From: Deltaproteobacteria bacterium
GTDB lineage: Bacteria > Desulfobacterota > DSM-4660 > Desulfatiglandales > HGW-15
Assembly (NCBI GenBank): GCA_019313825.1
Contig: JAFDAM010000017.1
Span: forward strand, 1-40,449
Reading direction: 5' to 3'
DNA length: 40,449 nucleotides
A program made the position numbers and the translations under genes. The notes beneath the pieces were generated by a model. It ran no database searches and had not been told where the DNA came from. It saw only the letters and a program-made list of their open reading frames with translations. Below are positions 24,344 through 32,489 of the stretch, piece after piece (position 1 is the stretch's first letter; the number at the start of each line of letters is the position of its first letter).

Positions 24344-25483
24344 ATGATAGAGCTGAATGAAGAACAGAGAATGATTATTAACACTGTCAAACAGATCGCG
24401 CAGGAAAAGATCAAGCCCAGGGCAGCCGAGATCGATGAGAACGAAGAGTTCCCCTGGGATACGATAAAGCTTTTTGCTGAAAACGGTCTCTTGAGCCCTC
24501 TTCTGCCCCAACAATATGGTGGTATCGGTGCCGGATACCTCCTATTTGCACTCATTCTTGAAGAGATTTCCAAAGTTTGCGCCTCTTCAGCGCTTATACT
24601 TATTGCGCATACTGATGGTATGCTGTCAATTCTTTGCGGACCGGATGAAAATCTCAAGAAAAAATATCTTCCCCAATTCGCCAAAGGAAAGCTCGCTGCT
24701 TTCGCGGCCACTGAACCGGATGCGGGATCAGATATCCTTTCCATGAGGACTCGCGCTGTCCGAAAGGGCGACTCATATATATTAAATGGCCAGAAATGCT
24801 TTATTACCAACGGTTCAGCAGCTGACATCATCTCCGTATATGCTTATACAGACCCGGGCAAAAGGGCAAAAGGACTCTCCGCTTTTGTTGTTGAGAAGGG
24901 AACAAAGGGACTTATCTACGGAAAAGATGAAAAGAAGATGGGCATGTGCGGCTCCATTAACTGTGAGTTGCTCTTTGAAGATATGGTGGTTCCCGTAGAG
25001 AACAGGATAGGTGAGGAAGGTGGAGGGTTCACCAACATGATGGTAGCTCTGGACATGAGCCGTATGTTCACCGCTTCCCAGGCAGTGGGTCTTGCGCAAG
25101 GCGCCATTGACGAGGCTGTTAAATATGCCAAGCAAAGGATCCAGTTCAATCAGCCCATTTCCAGGTTACAGGGCATCCAGTTTATGCTTGCCGATATGGA
25201 GGCAAACACAGAGGCCGCGCGTCAATTAACCTACCACGCTGCCCAGATAATGGACAACGAGCAGTGGAACCAAGTCCCAAAAACCAGCGCCATGGCCAAA
25301 TTTATCGCCTCAGATAACGCAATGAGGGTCACTACGGACGCGATACAGGTTATGGGTGGCTCCGGCTATATAAAGGAATATCCTGTAGAAAGGATGATGC
25401 GTGATGCCAAGCTTATCCAGATCTATACAGGGACCAACCAGATCATGAGAGCCGTCACTGCCCGCGAGATGTTAAAGGATTAA
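24344..25483 (+). CDS. Acyl-CoA dehydrogenase with Asp91 and no catalytic Glu: probable cyclohex-1-ene-1-carboxyl-CoA dehydrogenase
   Basis: A 379-residue acyl-CoA dehydrogenase with all folding and FAD signatures (AATEPDAGSD, GGSGYIKEYPVERMMRDAK). The catalytic Glu of the C-terminal IYEGT motif is replaced by Thr362 (IYTGTNQI), and Asp91 is present in AHTDGM. Exactly this pair, an Asp91 base and loss of the Glu base, was reported to explain 1,4-elimination by Geobacter cyclohex-1-ene-1-carboxyl-CoA dehydrogenase, which forms the cyclic 1,5-diene. I therefore infer an alicyclic or benzoyl-CoA-linked role, alone on its strand with thi genes diverging upstream and an acyl-CoA ligase converging downstream. 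A GGAG lies somewhat far (about 12 bases) from the ATG. The 382-base upstream gap shows only weak hairpins (CCACG/CGTGG around 24150-24200). Confidence 0.85.
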   Translation: MIELNEEQRMIINTVKQIAQEKIKPRAAEIDENEEFPWDTIKLFAENGLLSPLLPQQYGGIGAGYLLFALILEEISKVCASSALILIAHTDGMLSILCGPDENLKKKYLPQFAKGKLAAFAATEPDAGSDILSMRTRAVRKGDSYILNGQKCFITNGSAADIISVYAYTDPGKRAKGLSAFVVEKGTKGLIYGKDEKKMGMCGSINCELLFEDMVVPVENRIGEEGGGFTNMMVALDMSRMFTASQAVGLAQGAIDEAVKYAKQRIQFNQPISRLQGIQFMLADMEANTEAARQLTYHAAQIMDNEQWNQVPKTSAMAKFIASDNAMRVTTDAIQVMGGSGYIKEYPVERMMRDAKLIQIYTGTNQIMRAVTAREMLKD

Positions 25484-25494
25484 GATAAGTTGCT

Positions 25495-25547
25495 GGTCAC
25501 TGGATACTTGATACTGGTCACTTGATGCTGGATGCTGGATAATCAAC
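25495..25547. repeat. Short direct repeats of CTGGTCACTGGATAC type
   Basis: CTGGTCACTGGATACTTGAT, ACTGGTCACTTGATGC and TGGATGCTGGAT are imperfect tandem copies just after the acyl-CoA dehydrogenase stop. No coding signal. Confidence 0.4.
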
Positions 25548-25660
25548 TACCCTTCACAATCGGTCGGGGCATGTAAAACATGATAAAAAAATCTGATCGC
25601 TGATCCCGCCTAGGCGAGACTGACCTCTTCATACGAAAATATTTTATTTTTAGATGGACG

Positions 25661-25968
25661 CAGTAATGTCCGGTTATGATTTTGCATTAATGACATCTGT
25701 ATTCTAAAGATGGCCGGTGGAGGTCTCTTTTCAATGGCGAACGGGTTAGAAGCAAGACTTTTATAAAAGGCGCCTGCCTGCCGGACGGAATGCTTCTCCG
25801 TTATTCAGCCTTGTTCAGACCGGATAATATCCGAGGAAGCCCCCCGTCCGCCTCCTCCGGCTTCATGCGGACGCACTGCACATAATGCAGTTCGACCATG
25901 AAAAGAGACCTCCACCGGCAATTAACTTCCATATGCCGGCATTGCAAAATCCTAACCGGATATTACTG
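25661..25968. mobile_element. 308-bp MITE-like inverted-repeat element
   Basis: Left arm 25661-25735 and right arm 25896-25968 are imperfect inverted repeats: CAGTAATRTCCGGTTA at the tips and GCCGGTGGAGGTCTCTTTTC at the inner ends. The GC-rich centre of about 160 bases has internal complementary stretches and no ORF. It fills the gap between two converging genes and ends one base before the stop of the ligase gene. A solo arm is at 21415-21452. It may be a non-autonomous element or a structured RNA. Confidence 0.65.
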
Positions 25969-25969
25969 A

Positions 25970-27721
25970 TTAAAACTTGACCATACCTCGTTTTTCAAGT
26001 TCCTCATCCCTCAGGACCCTCCTCAGTACCTTGCCGATAACAGACGTAGGCAGTTTATCGCGAAACTCAATTTGAGTGGGCCGTTTAAATCCTACCATCT
26101 TGGATCCGACAAAATCCAGGATCTCTTCCTCAGTAGCTTCCTCGCCCGGTTTGAGTTGAATAAACGCCTTGACCGCCTCACCGGTATGCAGATCCGGCAC
26201 CCCTATGACCGCCGCCATTGCCACCTTGGGATGGGTATACAGGACCTCTTCAATATCCGCAGGATAGGCATTAAACCCACTGACCAATATCATATCTTTT
26301 TTCCTGTCCGTGATAATCAGAAAGCCCTCTTCGTCTATGTGGCCTATATCTCCAGTCATCAATAATCGTGTTCTATTATTCTCCTTAAATACTGCCTTAT
26401 TTTCCACAGGCTTATTCCAATAACCACTCATAACCTGGGGACCATTAACGGCTACCTCACCATCCTCACCCTGGGGCAATTCACGAATCCCCTCTTCCAG
26501 GTCCATTATTTTTATATCCACGCCCGGCAGGGGTAGACCGACTGATCCTGTCTTTCGCTGCTCGATATTAGTGGGGTTTAGCGTAATAATAGGCGAGGTC
26601 TCTGTCAGGCCGTAACCTTCAAAGATAATAGCTCCTGTCCGATCTTCAAACTGCTTGATTATTTCGACGGGAAGCGGGGCTGCTCCACAGCCGCAGGCCA
26701 TGATAGAAGACAGATCGAATTTATCGGTTAAAGGATGGTTAATAATCGCGGAATAGATAGTCGGGACTGCCACGACTATGGTGACCCTGTACTTCTCGAT
26801 ATCCTTCAGCACATCCGTAAAAGGCGGTTTACCCGCCCTGGGGTTCGGTATGCATACAAGCCGAGAGGCAGTGATGCAGCTGTAGAGCATGCACGGGTTC
26901 AAACCAAAGGCATGATACCATGGCAGAACCCCCAAAAATGTATGCATCCCGCCCCTTCTCAATTTTCTGGCCTTCTCACCGGGCTTTTCCGGGAGTTGAA
27001 CCCATTCTTCAACAGTCATTACATTGGATAACAGATTGGCATGGGTCAGACATGCCCCCTTGGGGACCCCGGTTGTGCCGCCCGTATATAGAATGAGCGC
27101 ATTATCTTTTAAGGGATCTATATCAAGCACCGGTGGCTCAGGTCTGGAAGAACGAACAATGTCGTCGAACTTAAAGTGACCGGGCTCGTGGTGATCCGCC
27201 TTGGGGATCTTGCCCAGAATCGCTCCCATAAAGCCCTTTATGGCCGGAAGATACGACCTTATATTACAGATAACCACAGTGTCAACATCTGTCCCTTCCA
27301 GGGCCTGCAATGCGGTGTCGTAGAATTGAGGATGGTCCATCACAAAGACTGCTTTGGTCCCCGAATCCTGGAGCTGGAAATTTAGCTCAGATGGTTTATA
27401 AAGGGGATTACAGGTAACGCACACTCCCCCGGCCTTAAGAATGCTAAAAAATATAGCAGGGTAATGGGGAAGATTAGGAAGGAAAATGGCAATACGATCT
27501 CCCTGTTTGATACCCCGGGATACCAGGAAATTGGCGATCCGGTCTGCTGTATCCTTTACCTGTCCGAATGAACGGCGAGCACCGTTAAAGATGGTATATG
27601 TCGCATCAGTGTAATCGCGAGCAGCATTGTCCAAGATGGAATATAGAGGTCTCTCATATCCTTTTATCTCAAAAGGGACACCTTCAGGCCACTTGGGACT
27701 GCGCAAGGTTTCAATTGGCAT
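25970..27721 (-). CDS. Acyl-CoA synthetase (AMP-forming), long-chain fatty-acid CoA ligase-like
   Basis: A 583-residue ANL-family ligase activating a carboxylic acid through an acyl-adenylate to its CoA thioester. P-loop LILYTGGTTGVPKG, core motif GYGLTETSPI, and the hinge region MLTG-like LLMTGDIGHIDEEGFL with IITDRKKDMI are present; the C-terminal lysine region is PTSVIGKVLRR. It most resembles FadD-type enzymes, but the acid-binding pocket cannot be read here. In context with three acyl-CoA dehydrogenases it may activate a fatty, alicyclic or aromatic acid. A GAGGAG Shine-Dalgarno precedes the ATG. The 315-base gap to queG upstream shows nothing supportable. Confidence 0.92.
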   Translation of the reverse strand: MPIETLRSPKWPEGVPFEIKGYERPLYSILDNAARDYTDATYTIFNGARRSFGQVKDTADRIANFLVSRGIKQGDRIAIFLPNLPHYPAIFFSILKAGGVCVTCNPLYKPSELNFQLQDSGTKAVFVMDHPQFYDTALQALEGTDVDTVVICNIRSYLPAIKGFMGAILGKIPKADHHEPGHFKFDDIVRSSRPEPPVLDIDPLKDNALILYTGGTTGVPKGACLTHANLLSNVMTVEEWVQLPEKPGEKARKLRRGGMHTFLGVLPWYHAFGLNPCMLYSCITASRLVCIPNPRAGKPPFTDVLKDIEKYRVTIVVAVPTIYSAIINHPLTDKFDLSSIMACGCGAAPLPVEIIKQFEDRTGAIIFEGYGLTETSPIITLNPTNIEQRKTGSVGLPLPGVDIKIMDLEEGIRELPQGEDGEVAVNGPQVMSGYWNKPVENKAVFKENNRTRLLMTGDIGHIDEEGFLIITDRKKDMILVSGFNAYPADIEEVLYTHPKVAMAAVIGVPDLHTGEAVKAFIQLKPGEEATEEEILDFVGSKMVGFKRPTQIEFRDKLPTSVIGKVLRRVLRDEELEKRGMVKF

Positions 27722-28036
27722 ATAGTTCTCCTCACATTATCTGGTTTTAGAAGATACTCACAAAGAAACTTGTTCAAATTTATCAATATTTTTTTTAAGT
27801 GCTGAAAGAATTAAACACAATGCTATTTCTCATAACTATCGTCGGAAACGTTTTCGCAATGTGAAATCTTATAATAATATTTTCTGAGCAAGACAATCAA
27901 AGAGGCTGAAAATTGTCAAAGATCTGACATTCCGTCTGTTTATTGAATATGGCGTGTCTGCCTTTATCCCACCTGGAAGTTTCAATCTTTCAGCGATAGT
28001 TATTATGCTGATATCGAATGTCCTGGGTAGTTTTCC

Positions 28037-28924
28037 CTATCCTTTAATGGCCAGAATATTTGTCTTTATCTTTTCAATCCCGGCCCTTGCAAAAGCCGTA
28101 TTCCCGAATCTCTCTTTAAAATAATGGTTGCCCATCCCCAGGAACTCATCCGTTGAAGGGAGTATGACCTGTCTTGATGCCTCATCACTGTTAAAGGGGC
28201 ACACCTCCTGGCATCTATCGCAACCGAAAAAGCAATCACCCATCTTTCTGCCGTCTTCTCTGTTCACAGCCTCCGTTTGCTCAATGGTAAGGTAGGAGAG
28301 ACACCTGGAGGCATCCAAATAAAATGGTTTCTCAAGGGCCCCTGTAGGACACGAATCCACGCACAATGTGCATGAACCGCATCTATTCTCCATCGGTTCA
28401 ACCTGCGGAAACTCCAAGGGTTCTGTTATCAGTATCTCCGCAAGATAGAAGTATGAGCCATAACCCGGCATGATCAGCATGTTGTTCTTCCCCATGAAAC
28501 CGATTCCCGAAGAACATGCAAAACTCTTCTCCAGGATCGGGGCGGAATCAACACAGATTCTTGTACGGCTCCCTATATGGATCTCATTGACCATATCTGC
28601 CAACTCACTGCACAGCCCTTTTAACCTGTAATGATAATCTTTCTCGCCGGGTTGAGAATATCTGGAGACACTGTATCCGTCCGGTGTGACCGGTTTTTGA
28701 GAAGAGTAGGGAAAGGCCAGTGAGATGATTGTCCGACACCCCGGAAGCAGCTTTGTGGGGTCCTCTCTAAGTTCGATATTTCTCTCCAGCCATGACATAT
28801 CCGCGTTCTTATGATCGGATAACCAGGAAGAGAATCTTTCAAAATAAAGAGGCTTCCCCGGTATTGAGAAGCCCATTCCGATAAAGCCCAGATCTCTGGT
28901 CCTGTCTATGAATTGTGAGAGCAT
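28037..28924 (-). CDS. queG: Epoxyqueuosine reductase (tRNA modification)
   Basis: A 295-residue Fe-S corrinoid enzyme that reduces epoxyqueuosine to queuosine in tRNA. The catalytic Asp126 lies in VDSAPILEKSFA, followed by GFMGKNNMLI; two 4Fe-4S motifs are seen at Cys182-185-188-192 and Cys231-235-238-242, with Cys208 between them, matching QueG. The length is on the short side of the family (300-380), lacking any C-terminal HEAT repeats. It follows the methionine aminopeptidase gene by 33 bases, likely one transcript. Confidence 0.9.
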   Translation of the reverse strand: MLSQFIDRTRDLGFIGMGFSIPGKPLYFERFSSWLSDHKNADMSWLERNIELREDPTKLLPGCRTIISLAFPYSSQKPVTPDGYSVSRYSQPGEKDYHYRLKGLCSELADMVNEIHIGSRTRICVDSAPILEKSFACSSGIGFMGKNNMLIMPGYGSYFYLAEILITEPLEFPQVEPMENRCGSCTLCVDSCPTGALEKPFYLDASRCLSYLTIEQTEAVNREDGRKMGDCFFGCDRCQEVCPFNSDEASRQVILPSTDEFLGMGNHYFKERFGNTAFARAGIEKIKTNILAIKG

Positions 28925-28957
28925 TCTATCTTTATATACCCTGGCGCTGATTTCTTA

Positions 28958-29845
28958 CTAGTCGATTGGATCATCAAGATTATAGGGGGTCAGGCTTTCA
29001 AAACCGTCCTCTGAAACAAGAATGGTATGTTCGAATTGTGCTGAAAGGGAGCCGTCATCCGTAACCGCTGTCCATTTGTCGGATAGGATATGGAGTTCTT
29101 TTTTTCCAAGATTGATCATAGGTTCGATGGTGAATACCATGCCCGGCGCCAGTTTGACGCCTCTGCCCTTAAGACCATAGTGTGGGATCTGCGGGGCCTC
29201 ATGAAATTCAAAACCCACTCCATGACCCACAAATTCCCTGACTACGGAACATCCTTGACGTTCCGCATAGCTCTTGATAGCCCAGCCTATATCTCCGATA
29301 CTGTTCCCCGGCCGAACCATGGAGATTCCGGCTTTAAGACAGTTTCTGGCAACCCTCACAATCTTTCTGGCCTTTTTACCCGGCGTCCCTACAAAAAAGG
29401 TCTTACTCGCGTCCGCATAAAACCCGTCAAGTATAGAGGTGACATCGACATTTACGATATCACCCTCTTTTAGCACCCGGTCGCTCGGGATCCCGTGACA
29501 TATCACTTCATTGACCGACACGCAGACGCTCTTGGGATAACCGCGATAATTGAGAGTGGCCGGCATTGCTCCTTGTTTGATAGTGAATTCATGGATCAGG
29601 GTATTGATATCATCGGTCTTTATCCCCGGCCTGATATGTTCTTCTGCCAAACGGAGGGTGTCGATGACAAGAGCACCGGCCTTTTTTATTGCATCAATAT
29701 CCGATCTCTCCTTGATGCGAATATCGTGCTCCACTAGATAGCTTTTTTTAATGTTATCAGGTGACGGAGGATTCTTTCGCAGACAACATTTTTTATATTT
29801 AAGACCGCTTCCGCACGGGCATGGATCATTGCGTCCTTTCTTCAT
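28958..29845 (-). CDS. map: Methionine aminopeptidase type I with SEC-C zinc motif
   Basis: A 295-residue aminopeptidase removing N-terminal Met. Residues 1-22 are a SEC-C motif (NDPCPCGSGLKYKKCC) that binds zinc and, in related proteins, ribosomes or SecB. The pita-bread domain follows, with metal ligands visible in VNVDVT, YADASKTF, GHGVGFEFHE, FTIEPM and QFEHTI. Upstream 29846-30168 separates it from the divergent MFS gene. Confidence 0.94.
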   Translation of the reverse strand: MKKGRNDPCPCGSGLKYKKCCLRKNPPSPDNIKKSYLVEHDIRIKERSDIDAIKKAGALVIDTLRLAEEHIRPGIKTDDINTLIHEFTIKQGAMPATLNYRGYPKSVCVSVNEVICHGIPSDRVLKEGDIVNVDVTSILDGFYADASKTFFVGTPGKKARKIVRVARNCLKAGISMVRPGNSIGDIGWAIKSYAERQGCSVVREFVGHGVGFEFHEAPQIPHYGLKGRGVKLAPGMVFTIEPMINLGKKELHILSDKWTAVTDDGSLSAQFEHTILVSEDGFESLTPYNLDDPID

Positions 29846-30044
29846 CCTTCTGTTTTTTACCTCTCTTAATCATCCTGCCTTTGGTTCTGGGAGCACATCC
29901 TGTTCAGAATGACATGGCCGGAGTTCATTTAACTCTATCATATCTATTAACCATGTAACCAATGGATTGATAGCAGAATAGAGTATCTAAATCAATCTAT
30001 AATCAATGAAAAGATCCCGATTTAATCTGCATATAAAATATTTA

Positions 30045-30073
30045 TTGCATATACCTGCATTAAAATGTATTTA
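30045..30073 (+). promoter_or_regulatory. Possible promoter for the MFS gene
   Basis: TTGCAT (30045-30050), a 17-base spacer, then TATTTA (30068-30073), about 95 bases before the TTG start. Weak consensus; the surrounding 323-base gap holds no other feature. Confidence 0.3.
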
Positions 30074-30168
30074 AGTGCATGCGATAAGGATATAGTTGAA
30101 GAATTTCAAGTTCAAGAGTCTTTATAAATGATGCTGATTTATAGATCATCTGCAATTACGAATCTCCT

Positions 30169-31668
30169 TTGAATAATAAAAAAAGAAATATCCTCCAGGC
30201 TCCCCATGTATGGGCCTTTACCACCTATTTTGCCGAAGGATTCCCATATACCATAATTCGCATTATATCCTCTGTCTTTTTCAGGGACATGAAGGTCAGT
30301 CTAGAGGCCATCGGCCTTACCTCTCTCTTTGGACTTCCATGGGTCCTGAAATTCCTGTGGGGTCCTCAGATCGATCAGTTCGGTACCAAACGACGGTGGA
30401 TGTTGACCATGCAATTCCTGCTGGTCATCATGATTGTCACTGTGGCCTTTTTCTCCCCTCTCCCCAGTGGGATACGAATCATTGCCATCCTCTTTTTCAT
30501 GGGATCATTTATTGCAGCCACCCATGACATTGCTATTGATGGCTATTATATGGAAGCCCTTGATGAAAAGGGACAGGCAAAGTTTGTAGGCTACCGTGTA
30601 ATGGCCTATCGCATCGCCATGATGACAGGAACTGGCATAATTGTCACCATTGGCACAACCATAAGCTGGCTGGTAGGCTATATGTCCGCAGCATGTCTCC
30701 TATTAATCCTCTTTATCTACCATATACTCCTGCTACCCAATGTTGAAACAGAAAAAATACCTGTTCGATCCCTCCTCAAGTCTTTTTTAAGCCTGAAACC
30801 ATTTATCGTGGTTATATCCGTATTGGCGGCTTTCCTCTTCTTGAGATGGATCTTCACACTTGAATGGTATCAACAGGTAAAATCTCAGATTCCTATTATA
30901 GATAAAATTAGATTCTCCGGTTGGGTGGGCATAGGGCTTTTAGTTGCCCTGATCCTGTTGACCCTATTCAAAGATCGAATCAAAAGTTTATTTTTAAGAG
31001 ATAGGGACTCCTTTTATTCCAGAGCCTTCATGTCCTACATGGACCGAAAAAAAATTGGTGTAGCTCTGGCCTTCATCATCCTCATGCGAACCGGTGAGTC
31101 CATGTTGGCAAGCATGGCATCCCCGTTCATGGTAGATTTGGGGATTAAAATGCATTATGGCTGGATATCCGGCGGTATTGGTCTTCCTTTCTCCATCCTA
31201 GGGGCCATGGTCGGCGGCTGGATGATCTCTCGATACACCCTCAAAAAGACTCTATGGCCCTTTCTGTTGGCCCAAAACCTGACAAATATCATCTACATGC
31301 TCCTGGCCCTCGCTCTTAATAGATACGTCATTATAAACACTGGCGCTGATGTTCTGACACCCATAGGAAGCTTCAATCTCTCCCTGGTTGCAGCTGTCCA
31401 TGCCTTTGACCAGTTTGCCGGAGGACTTGGAACCTCTGTGCTGGTAACCTTTTTAATGAGGACTTGCCTGCCGGAATTCAAAGCAGCCCACTTTGCCATA
31501 GGGACAGGCCTCATGAATATAAGTGGTGTGTTATCTGGTGTGATGAGCGGATTTTTGGCCCAGTGGCTGGGCTATGGATACTTTTTCGGTATCAGTTTTC
31601 TGGCTTCCATACCAGGGATGATCTTGATATTTCATACCCCCTTCCTGGAACCGGAAAAATCAACTTAG
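30169..31668 (+). CDS. AmpG/PAT-like major facilitator permease
   Basis: A 499-residue membrane protein with about 12-14 hydrophobic segments. The N-terminus (QAPHVWAFTTYFAEGFPY) and the loop WGPQIDQFGTKRRWML are characteristic of the peptide/acetyl-CoA/drug transporter (PAT) group that includes AmpG, the muropeptide importer. The C-terminal segments also resemble AmpG-like proteins. The start is TTG, as no in-frame ATG lies upstream; an ATG further in would lose the conserved opening. Substrate unknown: muropeptides are possible, but the distance from known AmpG is not measurable here. It converges with the ATPase gene. Confidence 0.82.
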   Translation: MNNKKRNILQAPHVWAFTTYFAEGFPYTIIRIISSVFFRDMKVSLEAIGLTSLFGLPWVLKFLWGPQIDQFGTKRRWMLTMQFLLVIMIVTVAFFSPLPSGIRIIAILFFMGSFIAATHDIAIDGYYMEALDEKGQAKFVGYRVMAYRIAMMTGTGIIVTIGTTISWLVGYMSAACLLLILFIYHILLLPNVETEKIPVRSLLKSFLSLKPFIVVISVLAAFLFLRWIFTLEWYQQVKSQIPIIDKIRFSGWVGIGLLVALILLTLFKDRIKSLFLRDRDSFYSRAFMSYMDRKKIGVALAFIILMRTGESMLASMASPFMVDLGIKMHYGWISGGIGLPFSILGAMVGGWMISRYTLKKTLWPFLLAQNLTNIIYMLLALALNRYVIINTGADVLTPIGSFNLSLVAAVHAFDQFAGGLGTSVLVTFLMRTCLPEFKAAHFAIGTGLMNISGVLSGVMSGFLAQWLGYGYFFGISFLASIPGMILIFHTPFLEPEKST

Positions 31669-31717
31669 TCCCTCGATTCATAAATTCGGTGACGTATTTA
31701 TTCACTCGGGACTAAGT
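31663..31717. repeat. 10-bp inverted repeat across the MFS stop codon
   Basis: ACTTAGTCCC (31663-31672, including the TAG stop) and GGGACTAAGT (31708-31717) are perfect reverse complements. There is no T run; it may still act as a hairpin between converging genes. Confidence 0.45.
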
Positions 31718-31788
31718 GCTGAGTGAGCAATTGCACAAGTTATATTCACAAAAATACATTATAGTATTTGCGAATCGAAATACTTAGC

Positions 31789-32484
31789 CTAAGTGGTTGC
31801 CAGAAAAGTGTTTGGGTCTAATCTTACACTGGCATCCGGAGTTACCTCGCTGTCATGATCCTTTAAAAGCGTCAGGAAGACGCCTTCCTGAGTTGGTTGC
31901 AGTTGGATAATGACGCTCAAGAGATCATCCAGATGACTACATGGATATGGTATCCCCCTCTCATTCACATCGGTAATATGCCTGTGGGAGAGGGCCGAGA
32001 ACCATACTTCCACCTGGAATTCAGCGGCGATCTCTTTAAAACCCTCAAAAATCTCCCTGTCTGCCTCTTCGAAATCAAGGCCATCAACTATTAGGGAGTC
32101 AGGAATAAACTCAATCTTCTCAATAAGGTTTTTCAGATTTTCCCTGAGGCGCCTTACCTCAAAGCTCTGATTCAGATAGGCCAGAATCATCCTGTTTCGA
32201 TCGAGGAGCAGCCTGTTCTCATATTCATCTTCCATATCAAGGGCCTTTACAAGGTCGGAGAAGATCACATTATAATAGGAGGTCACCTTCTCAGGCACAT
32301 CCTCCAGGGATACATGGACCAGTTTCTCCTTGTGAAAGAGTTTATCTAACGCGATATGAATCAGACAGGCCGTTTTTCCGACACCTGCCCTTGCCATGAG
32401 CACCCCCAGGTTTCCGCGTCCCAATCCTTTATAAGAAGATTTATATAGGATCTTTAACGGACTGACCTTTATGAAATCATTCAT
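31789..32484 (-). CDS. RecA/KaiC-like P-loop ATPase of unknown role
   Basis: A 231-residue single-domain P-loop protein. Walker A is ARAGVGKTA (31-39), and the hydrophobic strand ending in Asp (SLIVDGLDF) around 130-138 is the likely Walker B; the order of elements resembles RecA/KaiC/DnaB-core ATPases. No membrane segment or DNA-binding domain is apparent. It starts five bases after the stop of the EF-G gene, so the two are surely co-transcribed, which hints at a translation- or ribosome-linked job. I do not recognise a named family. Confidence 0.75.
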   Translation of the reverse strand: MNDFIKVSPLKILYKSSYKGLGRGNLGVLMARAGVGKTACLIHIALDKLFHKEKLVHVSLEDVPEKVTSYYNVIFSDLVKALDMEDEYENRLLLDRNRMILAYLNQSFEVRRLRENLKNLIEKIEFIPDSLIVDGLDFEEADREIFEGFKEIAAEFQVEVWFSALSHRHITDVNERGIPYPCSHLDDLLSVIIQLQPTQEGVFLTLLKDHDSEVTPDASVRLDPNTFLATT

Positions 32485-32489
32485 CGCTT

